From positions 1 through 44,933 of IMG/VR virus record IMGVR_UViG_3300021957_000076: 44,933 bases of DNA; one strand, given 5' to 3'. The notes beneath the pieces are model-generated. The model did not search any database. It was not told where the DNA came from and saw only the letters and a program-made list of their open reading frames with translations. Source of the stretch: a virus. The position numbers and the translations under genes were made by a program. Shown here one piece after another: positions 39,582-44,909 of this stretch; within the stretch, counting starts at the first letter, position 1; each line of letters begins with the position of its first letter.

Positions 39582-39654
39582 TCCCCGCCTCTGGAGTCGC
39601 ACCAGAATCCACTGCGTTTCAAACAGTTGCTTGTACTACATAAGCTAAACGGGG
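39582..39654 (-). tRNA. tRNA-Phe(GAA)
   Basis: Acceptor CCCCGTT/GGCGGGG, D-arm GCTT-ATGTAGTAC-AAGC, anticodon arm ACTGT-TTGAAAC-GCAGT, T-arm TCTGG-TGCGACT-CCAGA (G55), A73. Confidence 0.9.
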
Positions 39655-39875
39655 TTAAAGTTTTATAGTTTGTGGCAAGGAAGAAACTCATACACCTTAT
39701 CATTGGCTTATTGTACTCAAACTCCCTTGTGTGTATGTGGACTGTACAATCCCATCCCACACGACATTTCCCAGCCACCACTAGGGTCTACTATTGTGGA
39801 TAGCAAAAAACCACTTTGATCTTGTCGTAAACAAAGAAACGTGTCATTTACGTTGACCAACGGATAGAGCCCATC

Positions 39876-39919
39876 CAAAGAATTGAACTTTGACCGATTG
39901 TGGTGATCAAATACAATCG
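39876..39919 (-). other. Isolated T-arm and stem, tRNA-like remnant
   Basis: A stem CGATTGT...ACAATCG followed by a canonical T-arm CAAAG-TTCAATT-CTTTG. No acceptor stem pairs. It overlaps the end of 39907-40407. The stretch 39660-39875 holds no gene I can support, only hairpins such as CGTAAA...TTTACG. Confidence 0.3.
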
Positions 39920-40407
39920 TCCCCAGTCTGGGCATATTTTTTATTCCTTGCTTTTTTCTTCTCTTGAAACTTTTCTATTTCTTCCTGTTCTTTTTTTCTT
40001 TCTTCTTGAAGGTCAATAACTAAAACAGGATCAATATCGGCAATCTCTTGACCTAATGTTTTTAATTCTTTTCTTTTCTTTGGATCATCTTCGTTTATCA
40101 AATCTAACCCAACTTGTCTAATTTGTGCGTTTTCTTTACTTTGTTTTGCCTTCTCTTTATTCTCTTCAAGGTGTTTGATTGTTTCATAATCATCGATTGT
40201 ATCCAATATTTGATTGAGAATATCTACTTTTTCTGTCATCTTAACTTCTTCAAGTTCATTCTTAACCTTGTATATTTTATCATCCATTTTTTTCAATTGT
40301 TTTTTGAGTAGTTTCAATAAACTCCCCTCTAAGTCAGATAAAAGGAAACACCCTATAATCATGACTATCACTAGCAACGCTGAAAAGAAACCTAGAACAA
40401 AAAACAT
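39907..40407 (-). CDS. Membrane-anchored coiled-coil protein
   Basis: 166 residues: N-terminal hydrophobic helix (VLGFFSALLVIVMIIGCFLL), then a Lys/Glu-rich coiled coil to the end (LQEERKKEQEEIEKFQEKKK). Same plan as 9720-10154 but without shared motifs. Late box at 40434-40441. Function unknown. Confidence 0.7.
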   Translation of the reverse strand: MFFVLGFFSALLVIVMIIGCFLLSDLEGSLLKLLKKQLKKMDDKIYKVKNELEEVKMTEKVDILNQILDTIDDYETIKHLEENKEKAKQSKENAQIRQVGLDLINEDDPKKRKELKTLGQEIADIDPVLVIDLQEERKKEQEEIEKFQEKKKARNKKYAQTGDDCI

Positions 40408-40433
40408 ATTATTACCTTAAGTTAATGCAATAA

Positions 40434-40441
40434 TATTTATA
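40434..40441 (-). promoter_or_regulatory. T4-type late promoter
   Basis: TATAAATA on the minus strand before 39907-40407. Confidence 0.6.
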
Positions 40442-40447
40442 GTTTAG

Positions 40448-40520
40448 TGGAAACGAAGAGAATCGAACTCTTCCAGAAACCTCGCAAGGGTTTCTCGCCA
40501 GCCTTGGTACATGCGTCCCC
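40448..40520 (-). tRNA. tRNA-Ala(TGC), canonical T-loop
   Basis: Acceptor GGGGACG/CGTTTCC, anticodon arm AAACC-CTTGCGA-GGTTT, T-loop TTCGATT, A73. The D-region (TACCAAGGCTGG) carries GG but forms only a tight hairpin. Confidence 0.85.
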
Positions 40521-40525
40521 AATAA

Positions 40526-40581
40526 CGGATAACATTTTATTTCGCCAAATGAAAGTTTGTTGAAGTTGCTGTTAGTTATCC
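40526..40581 (-). ncRNA. Short Y RNA-like RNA
   Basis: Terminal stem GGATAAC/GTTATCC followed by G, TA-ACAGCAA, and a small hairpin TTTC-ATTTGGC-GAAA. 56 bases, no T-arm. The stop codon of 40576-40806 lies within its 5' stem strand; tRNA-Ala begins 5 bases after its 3' end. Confidence 0.55.
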
Positions 40582-40806
40582 TAAAAGTTTTTTGAAATCG
40601 GGAAGAACTTGCTCAAGACATGTCATTTCTTGAGTGGTAGGTTCATCCCCATTTATTATCTTACGCAGTCTAAAGGTTGCTATACACGTTAGTGCTGCGA
40701 CATCCTCCAAACCATATCCTGTACGATTCATTGCTCTCACCAAAGGATGATCTTCGTCACTTTGAACCTTTATATATTCATTAGGATGGTTTTTCTTTGG
40801 ATGCAT
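40576..40806 (-). CDS. Small HTH (XRE/Cro-like) protein
   Basis: 76 residues. GYGLEDVAALTCIATFRLRK then IINGDEPTTQEMTCLEQVLP follow the helix-turn-helix pattern (turn at AALTCIA, recognition helix FRLRKI). ATG lies six bases after a late box. A late regulator, or a Cro-fold protein with other function. Confidence 0.6.
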   Translation of the reverse strand: MHPKKNHPNEYIKVQSDEDHPLVRAMNRTGYGLEDVAALTCIATFRLRKIINGDEPTTQEMTCLEQVLPDFKKLLG

Positions 40807-40912
40807 AAAAGATATTTATATCTAGGAAGGGGTTTTCCATATACCATTGTATATGCTGTCCCCTCTTCAACGACCAATTAATATCGTCAAAGTCAATTTC
40901 CCCTCCATCATT
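40781..40912 (-). pseudogene. Coding remnant overlapping the HTH gene start
   Basis: An open stretch reads DGGEIDFDDINWSLKRG then QWYMENPFLDINIFYASK and stops at 40781. No ATG/GTG/TTG in frame; an ATT behind GGAGGGG is the only candidate. The late box for the HTH gene lies within it. Probably the 3' remnant of a lost gene. Confidence 0.35.
40813..40820 (-). promoter_or_regulatory. T4-type late promoter, 6 bases from the ATG
   Basis: TATAAATA on the minus strand, ATG at 40806. Confidence 0.6.
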
Positions 40913-40977
40913 TTAAAGGAGAAGAATCCCATCCAAGTGTGAAAATTGACAAAAACACTCTTAAGGGATTAAAAAAA

Positions 40978-41096
40978 CGGATAGCATGTTTCTTGGGCGG
41001 ATGCTCTACCAACTGAGCTACCTTAGCTTTCGCTGCGGGTGAGATTCGAACTCACGACATTCTGCATGGAATAGAAATATTTGCTGTTAACTATCC
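40978..41096 (-). ncRNA. Y RNA-like (YrlA-type) with circularly permuted tRNA module
   Basis: Terminal stem GGATAGT/GCTATCC followed by G and a T-run; TA-ACAGCAA. Inside: anticodon-type arm TTCT-ATTCCATGC-AGAA (CCA possible), TGTC, T-arm GTGAG-TTCGAAT-CTCAC, CCGCAGC-GAAA-GCTAAGG, TA, D-arm GCTC-AGTTGGTA-GAGC, A. Same order, linker and mismatch positions as 36932-37047. It lies 9 bases downstream of tRNA-Trp. A separate normal tRNA-Trp exists, so this RNA is unlikely to be needed for decoding. Confidence 0.7.
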
Positions 41097-41105
41097 TAAA
41101 ATTAG

Positions 41106-41176
41106 CACGCCACCGAGGTTACGCTCCCCGTCTAAAACTTTTGGAAAGTCCTGTGCTACTATTACACTAGTGGCGC
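41106..41176 (-). tRNA. tRNA-Trp(CCA)
   Basis: Acceptor GCGCCAC/GTGGCGT, D-arm GTGT-AATAGTA-GCAC, anticodon arm GGACT-TTCCAAA-AGTTT, T-arm CGGGG-AGCGTAA-CCTCG, G73 as expected. Confidence 0.95.
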
Positions 41177-41179
41177 ATG

Positions 41180-41226
41180 AGGATGGGGAATTCACCTACC
41201 AGAGGTTTCATCCCCATCCTTTTTTA
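41180..41226. other. 9-bp inverted repeat, T-run on plus strand
   Basis: AGGATGGGG / CCCCATCCT with a 23-base loop; six T follow on the plus strand, so it resembles a plus-strand terminator, though no plus-strand gene is present. In minus RNA it would be a long hairpin with an inner ACCT-CTGGT-AGGT. Confidence 0.4.
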
Positions 41227-41242
41227 CAAACATCAATTGTTA

Positions 41243-41323
41243 AAGATCATTTAAGATTTACACCTAACCACGATCTTGTGTTGAAAGAGAAAGATTCCGA
41301 AGAATCTTTCGCCCCGACGATCC
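41243..41323 (-). tRNA. tRNA-like with UUCG-capped hairpin in place of D-arm
   Basis: Acceptor GGATCGT/ATGATCT, T-arm TTAGG-TGTAAAT-CTTAA. The D region is a 9-bp hairpin GAAAGATTC-TTCG-GAATCTTTC with a C(UUCG)G tetraloop. TCTT-TCAACAC-AAGA may be the anticodon arm, but base 33 is C, so the amino acid is uncertain (CAA or AAC). Confidence 0.5.
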
Positions 41324-41348
41324 ATGTGGACGAAAGGTTACTCAAAAG

Positions 41349-41436
41349 TGGAGGCACTCTGATTTGCACAGAGACAGACTTATTTGTACGCGGGGAGTTT
41401 ACAGCTCCTTGGGTTCGCTAAATACCCAGTACCTCC
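41349..41436 (-). tRNA. tRNA-Tyr(GTA)
   Basis: Acceptor GGAGGTA/TGCCTCC, D-arm TGGG-TATTTAGCGAA-CCCA, anticodon arm GGAG-CTGTAAA-CTCC, a ~20-base variable arm, T-arm CTCTG-TGCAAAT-CAGAG, A73. 88 bases as usual for Tyr. Confidence 0.9.
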
Positions 41437-41543
41437 ATATTGTCAAAGAACTTATCTAGTTCTCAGATAATTTAGAAAAGTAAATAAAGAAGATGAAATT
41501 ACCATGGACTCTCATCTTTACAACTAACCAGCGTTTCCACTAC

Positions 41544-41617
41544 ACTCTTCGCACGAACTCGCATCGTGTCTGGACCCAGGCAAGGGCCTGTGCGAACGTC
41601 ATACACTACCCGAAATG
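41544..41617 (-). tRNA. tRNA-like, possible Gly(GCC)
   Basis: Weak acceptor CATTTCG/CGAAGAG, D-stem GTGT/GCAC, anticodon arm GGCCC-TTGCCTG-GGTCC with one mismatch, clear T-arm CACGA-TGCGAGT-TCGTG (G55), U73. Possibly decaying. Confidence 0.45.
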
Positions 41618-41660
41618 TGAAGTTAGTTTTACTTTTCTAAATTGTCAAAGAACAAGAACC

Positions 41661-41688
41661 ATTATAGCAAGGGGTTTAACCTTGTCAA
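41661..41688 (-). promoter_or_regulatory. Early sigma70-like promoter within tRNA array
   Basis: TTGACA, 16 bases, TATAAT on the minus strand, preceded by GAATAGCAT. Confidence 0.8.
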
Positions 41689-41703
41689 ATGCTATTCTTA
41701 AAT

Positions 41704-41883
41704 AATTTAGGAAAATAGGTGTGTTGCTACACCAAAGAGATTCGTCATTTGTCCACTGGGATTTCACCTAGCGTCCAGTATTCGCTCCTTCCTATTACCA
41801 GAAGTTGCCACTTGGTACATGGTGACACTCTCACTCTTTAAAGGATCGCTACCTCTGAGCTAACCTTCCCATTTTCCTAAATT
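41704..41883 (-). ncRNA. Possible structured RNA bounded by 13-bp inverted repeat
   Basis: AATTTAGGAAAAT / ATTTTCCTAAATT form a perfect 13-bp outer stem. On the minus strand the 5' part contains a canonical D-arm-like TTAGCTCAGAGGTAGCGA after GGGAAGG, but no matching 3' acceptor or normal T-arm follows. Promoter at 41924-41951 faces it. Identity unknown. Confidence 0.4.
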
Positions 41884-41923
41884 GTCAAAGAACTAAAACC
41901 ACTCTCTCTAAAGTGGAAGAACC

Positions 41924-41951
41924 ATTCTACTAAGGTTTCCCTGTTTGTCAA
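41924..41951 (-). promoter_or_regulatory. Early sigma70-like promoter within tRNA array
   Basis: TTGACA, 16 bases, TAGAAT on the minus strand. Confidence 0.65.
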
Positions 41952-41966
41952 GTTCTTTTTTTTAAG

Positions 41967-42054
41967 TCGGAGTAGAGGGACTCGAACCCCCGAGGCTATT
42001 AAAAAGCTCCGCACCCCAAATGCGGCCCGATACCAAGCTACGGTCTATACTCCG
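41967..42054 (-). tRNA. tRNA-Pro(TGG), long variable arm
   Basis: Acceptor CGGAGTA/TACTCCG, D-arm CCG-TAGCTTGGTAT-CGG with GG, anticodon arm CCGCA-TTTGGGG-TGCGG, T-arm GGGGG-TTCGAGT-CCCTC, A73. The variable region is about 18 bases and can form a hairpin, which is unusual for Pro. Confidence 0.9.
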
Positions 42055-42092
42055 ATGTTTTGTTTTTGCAATGTTACCCATTGCTAAGAGAC

Positions 42093-42120
42093 ATTATATA
42101 ATGAGTCTCTAGGTTGTCAA
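42093..42120 (-). promoter_or_regulatory. Early sigma70-like promoter within tRNA array
   Basis: TTGACA, 16 bases, TATAAT on the minus strand, before tRNA-Pro. Confidence 0.8.
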
Positions 42121-42146
42121 GAAGTTTTGTAAGATTGTTTTTTTGT

Positions 42147-42185
42147 GGGTCGTTCTTACTTCTTGACAATGTTAAAGAACGACCC
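42147..42185. repeat. 11-bp inverted repeat
   Basis: GGGTCGTTCTT / AAGAACGACCC flank about 17 bases. It overlaps the 3' strand of the Y-like RNA at 42170, so the two pairings are mutually exclusive. Confidence 0.5.
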
Positions 42186-42293
42186 GTGCGAGAGAAATTC
42201 ATAATTATGTTTTCTACTCGCCACGGACCAAGACGGCATAATATCCCCCGTACCGCGATTGGTACATGATTGAGATAGTTGCTGTCCTTTAAC
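42170..42293 (-). ncRNA. Putative Y RNA-like RNA, divergent
   Basis: Minus-strand GTTAAAG-G-ACAGCAA and, 110 bases on, CTTTAAC give a 7-bp terminal stem with the family motif. Inside are GTACC...GGTAC and GCGAG-T-AGAAA...TTTCT-CTCGC hairpins rather than the permuted tRNA. Length is close to the two permuted members. First RNA of the array behind promoter 42342-42369. Confidence 0.4.
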
Positions 42294-42331
42294 TTGCATT
42301 TGAAAATACGACCTTTTTTATTAAGTAACTT

Positions 42332-42369
42332 TATTTATATAAGTATAACACCTAAATCTAGTTTTTCAA
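42332..42369 (-). promoter_or_regulatory. Early and late promoters heading the tRNA array
   Basis: Minus strand: TTGAAA, 16 bases, TATACT (42369-42342), preceded by AAAAATAGCAC; a late box TATAAATA overlaps downstream (42339-42332). Confidence 0.65.
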
Positions 42370-42394
42370 GTGCTATTTTTAATTATTTTTAGAA

Positions 42395-42988
42395 TTAGTC
42401 GAAACGACCATCATATTCGTAATCAGAATAGTCATCAGGTTCGACAAATTCTGACCCCAACTCGTCTTCTATTTGAGCATCGATTCTTTCTATATTTTTA
42501 TTACTAGTCATTAGCAAATCAACAAATTGCTCAAGTTGTGATAGTTCATCGTCAGATACATCTATTTGTATTTTATCAAACATGAAACCTAACTCCCTCA
42601 CACTTCTAAATCCAAATTCTCCATCCTCTGGGTTTCCTGTGTCATAATCAACATTTACACCAAAACCATAATCTGGTGATAATTCAATGTTTAATTCTAC
42701 TCCATCCTCTTGACTGAAGAAGGTGTTACAAACTAACGTTCTTGCTTTATCAAAAGTGTCGATTGTAATAGCTTGTTTGTTTGCGTCGATTAGAGATACG
42801 CCATTTTTAATTAACAAGTTAGCCAAGACTTTGATTTCTTTGCCCTCTACTGAGTTCTCTTCAGAGGTTGCATATACTTTACCTTTCTCGTATGCAGGAT
42901 TATAATCCAACGAATCTGATTCTAAGTCAAATTGGTACTTTCTACGAGAGTTTACTGATTCCACTAAGTTTACGTATTCTTTTTTCAT
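42395..42988 (-). CDS. Tagged acidic protein (MKKEYVNLVE)
   Basis: 197 residues beginning MKKEYVNLVESVN (LVE at 8-10). Acidic body with helices (VKVLANLLIKNGVS-like, LSQLEQFVDLLMTSN) and a Tyr/Asp tail (DDYSDYEYDGRFD). Preceded by AAAGGAA. Capsid targeting inferred. Confidence 0.7.
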   Translation of the reverse strand: MKKEYVNLVESVNSRRKYQFDLESDSLDYNPAYEKGKVYATSEENSVEGKEIKVLANLLIKNGVSLIDANKQAITIDTFDKARTLVCNTFFSQEDGVELNIELSPDYGFGVNVDYDTGNPEDGEFGFRSVRELGFMFDKIQIDVSDDELSQLEQFVDLLMTSNKNIERIDAQIEDELGSEFVEPDDYSDYEYDGRFD

Positions 42989-42998
42989 GATAGTTCCT

Positions 42999-43241
42999 TT
43001 ATATTCCTAGATCCGTGACTTCTTTGTCACCCATAGTAAAGGTTCCATTGATATTGAATACTTTGAAGAAATCTTCCCATTCTTTCTCGTCATCATTGAA
43101 CTTGGCCTTTTGTTCCATTTCACGTTTTCTGGGATCAGAGATAACTTGATGGTATTTTTCCATGTCTTGTTGAGAAGCAAACTCATAATTGAAATTCAAT
43201 GTGTTTGAGTTTTCTACTAGATTAACGAATTCAGATTTCAT
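42999..43241 (-). CDS. Tagged small protein (MKSEFVNLVEN)
   Basis: 80 residues beginning MKSEFVNLVENSN; charged helical body (REMEQKAKFNDDEKEWEDFF). It is adjacent to 43243-43800, sharing its transcript. Capsid targeting inferred from the tag. Confidence 0.7.
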   Translation of the reverse strand: MKSEFVNLVENSNTLNFNYEFASQQDMEKYHQVISDPRKREMEQKAKFNDDEKEWEDFFKVFNINGTFTMGDKEVTDLGI

Positions 43242-43242
43242 G

Positions 43243-43800
43243 TTATTGCTCTTGTGAAGGTTCTGTAGTGGCTTCTGCTTCTTGTTCTGCTTTTCCTACT
43301 GCCAACTCTATCCTTGCTAGTGCTTGCATAGCGCCATCTTGGATGCTTTCGTCTTGGTGGTTAAGTAATGCATCTAATGAGTCTTCCCAAGAACTACCAC
43401 TTGCTGGGTTTCTTTTGCCTTGAGTTAGATACAACAAGCATAGTAATTGCCCACCCAATAGTTTTGCTTTTGTGTCTGCGTGTGTTGTTAGGATGTTAAG
43501 AAGGGGTTTGAGACTCTTTTTATGAATGAATACCTTAGAGAATGCTTTTATTAGTTTCCCATTCTTTTCGTTTTGTTTGAGGAGGTTGTTAGCCTTTGCT
43601 ATAACCTTTGGGTCTCCTTGCTTCATGTCTTCTATTTTATTCTTTATTGTTTCTTTGCCTGCTTCCCACCCTGATTTGAGTACATTGGCAAAATCACTGA
43701 ATTTACCTTCAGTCAAGACATCCTTAGAGTCAAGTGAGTCGAGAAAAGATTCCTCTAGAACCTTCAAGTCTTTTACATAATTAATATATTCGTTTATCAT
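43243..43800 (-). CDS. Helical protein with possible tag
   Basis: 185 residues beginning MINEYINYVKDLKVLEESF; LEE at 15-17 and LTE near 30 are candidate cleavage triplets. The body is HEAT-like helices (LLNILTTHADTKAKLLGGQL, DGAMQALARIELAVGK) with an acidic tail. Late box at 43819-43826. Unrecognised. Confidence 0.65.
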   Translation of the reverse strand: MINEYINYVKDLKVLEESFLDSLDSKDVLTEGKFSDFANVLKSGWEAGKETIKNKIEDMKQGDPKVIAKANNLLKQNEKNGKLIKAFSKVFIHKKSLKPLLNILTTHADTKAKLLGGQLLCLLYLTQGKRNPASGSSWEDSLDALLNHQDESIQDGAMQALARIELAVGKAEQEAEATTEPSQEQ

Positions 43801-43813
43801 AATCTCACCCTTT

Positions 43814-44122
43814 TTAGTTATTTATATCTTCTAATTCGAAATCTTGTTTCTGAAGATAATCCCATATGAGTCTCATTTCTTTTCTTGAAAGTTTATCGAA
43901 CTTTTCTGTGAATTGCTCCCCAACCTCATCTTCGTGGTATAACTTTTGGAGGTAGCCTTTAACAGGTAATTCTAGATAACCCTTTGCTTCTTTATCATAC
44001 CCATGCCAACGTCCCCTCAATACCCACTCGTCGTCTTTGTCAGAGAAATGAACTAAAACATCGGCATAGATGTTATCATTGTTCTCCGCTATCACCTTGA
44101 GTAGCATCTTCTGGTTTTTCAT
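43814..44122 (-). CDS. Hypothetical protein (102 aa)
   Basis: Mixed alpha/beta (ADVLVHFSDKDDEWVLRGRW), no tag. Overlaps the upstream tagged gene by 47 bases; a later start is possible. Unrecognised. Confidence 0.6.
   Translation of the reverse strand: MKNQKMLLKVIAENNDNIYADVLVHFSDKDDEWVLRGRWHGYDKEAKGYLELPVKGYLQKLYHEDEVGEQFTEKFDKLSRKEMRLIWDYLQKQDFELEDINN
43819..43826 (-). promoter_or_regulatory. T4-type late promoter
   Basis: TATAAATA on the minus strand, 18 bases before ATG 43800, with AAAGGGTGAG between. Confidence 0.65.
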
Positions 44123-44459
44123 TCTTTGCCTTTGTCATGAGTTTAACTAAAGACACAAGTGCTTGTTTGGTCTTTACCATATTGTTGCCCTTCTCTCTTT
44201 TATCTAGAAGCTGTGCTTGTTTGACTACTTGAGGAAACTTTGCTCTAAAACGGTTATCACTCAAGTCGTCCATCATTTGTAGGAAGTCCTTTGCTTGTTC
44301 ATCTTGCTTCCCATCATCTTTACCATTGAGAAGAACACCAAGAGCAGTTACTACTTCAAAGAGAAGGTCGTCCAATACATCTATTTTCTCAGCAGGTGTT
44401 TGTGGTTCTTCCTCGTTTGCTTCATTGAGCATTTGGTTGTAAGTATTAAGCCAATCCAT
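44076..44459 (-). CDS. Tagged protein (MDWLNTYNQMLNE)
   Basis: Start at 44459 inside the end of the upstream relative. The tag ends in LNE at residues 11-13. The body shares ALGVLLNGKDDGKQDEQ with ALAVLMNGEDDGDLELD of 44446-44874, so the two are paralogues. Helical, charged. Capsid targeting inferred. Confidence 0.7.
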   Translation of the reverse strand: MDWLNTYNQMLNEANEEEPQTPAEKIDVLDDLLFEVVTALGVLLNGKDDGKQDEQAKDFLQMMDDLSDNRFRAKFPQVVKQAQLLDKREKGNNMVKTKQALVSLVKLMTKAKNEKPEDATQGDSGEQ

Positions 44460-44874
44460 CTTCACTGCCATTGTCTTGAGCTATCTTACCTGCATTTGCT
44501 TCTTGTTCTTTTTGAATTGCTTCTTGTTTCTTCTCTGTTGCTGTATTGAGAAGTTTATAAACATCGTCTCTTAGTTTAAGCAACCTATCCATTTGACCTT
44601 TGGTGGTTTGGTTGTCAATTTGTCCCATTTGATGCGATAGTTGCAAGACTCTTTCATCAAACTTATCACTCATTGCCTGTGCAACATCCAAGAATGCTTG
44701 TACATCAAGTTCCAAGTCACCATCGTCCTCTCCATTCATGAGAACTGCTAGTGCCAAGGAGATAGTATAAAGAGGATCTTGTTGTTGAGTAGGTACTTCA
44801 ACCACTTCTTCTTCTTGCTGTTCAACCTCAACATCTTCGTTGATCATTTTTTTATAAGTATCACGCCAATCCAT
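44446..44874 (-). CDS. Tagged protein (MDWRDTYKKMINE)
   Basis: 142 residues. Tag ending INE at residues 11-13, then a Glu/Val/Gln-rich linker and a helical domain (LALAVLMNGEDDGDLEL). Paralogue of 44076-44459. Late box at 44902-44909. Confidence 0.7.
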   Translation of the reverse strand: MDWRDTYKKMINEDVEVEQQEEEVVEVPTQQQDPLYTISLALAVLMNGEDDGDLELDVQAFLDVAQAMSDKFDERVLQLSHQMGQIDNQTTKGQMDRLLKLRDDVYKLLNTATEKKQEAIQKEQEANAGKIAQDNGSEDGLA

Positions 44875-44901
44875 CTTCTGTCTCCGTTAGATCTTCTTTG
44901 G

Positions 44902-44909
44902 TATTTATA
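44902..44909 (-). promoter_or_regulatory. T4-type late promoter
   Basis: TATAAATA on the minus strand, 27 bases before ATG 44874. Confidence 0.65.

Noticed and set aside
39536-39935. Two minus-strand open frames of 72 and 81 residues
   Set aside because: One covers tRNA-Phe entirely; both lack ribosome-binding sites and look like chance frames in RNA-rich DNA.
41170-41421. Plus-strand 83-residue open frame
   Set aside because: It is the antisense of tRNA-Tyr, the UUCG tRNA-like gene and the end of tRNA-Trp; no ribosome-binding site.
32525-42293. CRISPR array
   Set aside because: Repeated GGTAACGCTCC-like segments are the shared T-loops of tRNA genes, not evenly spaced direct repeats with spacers.
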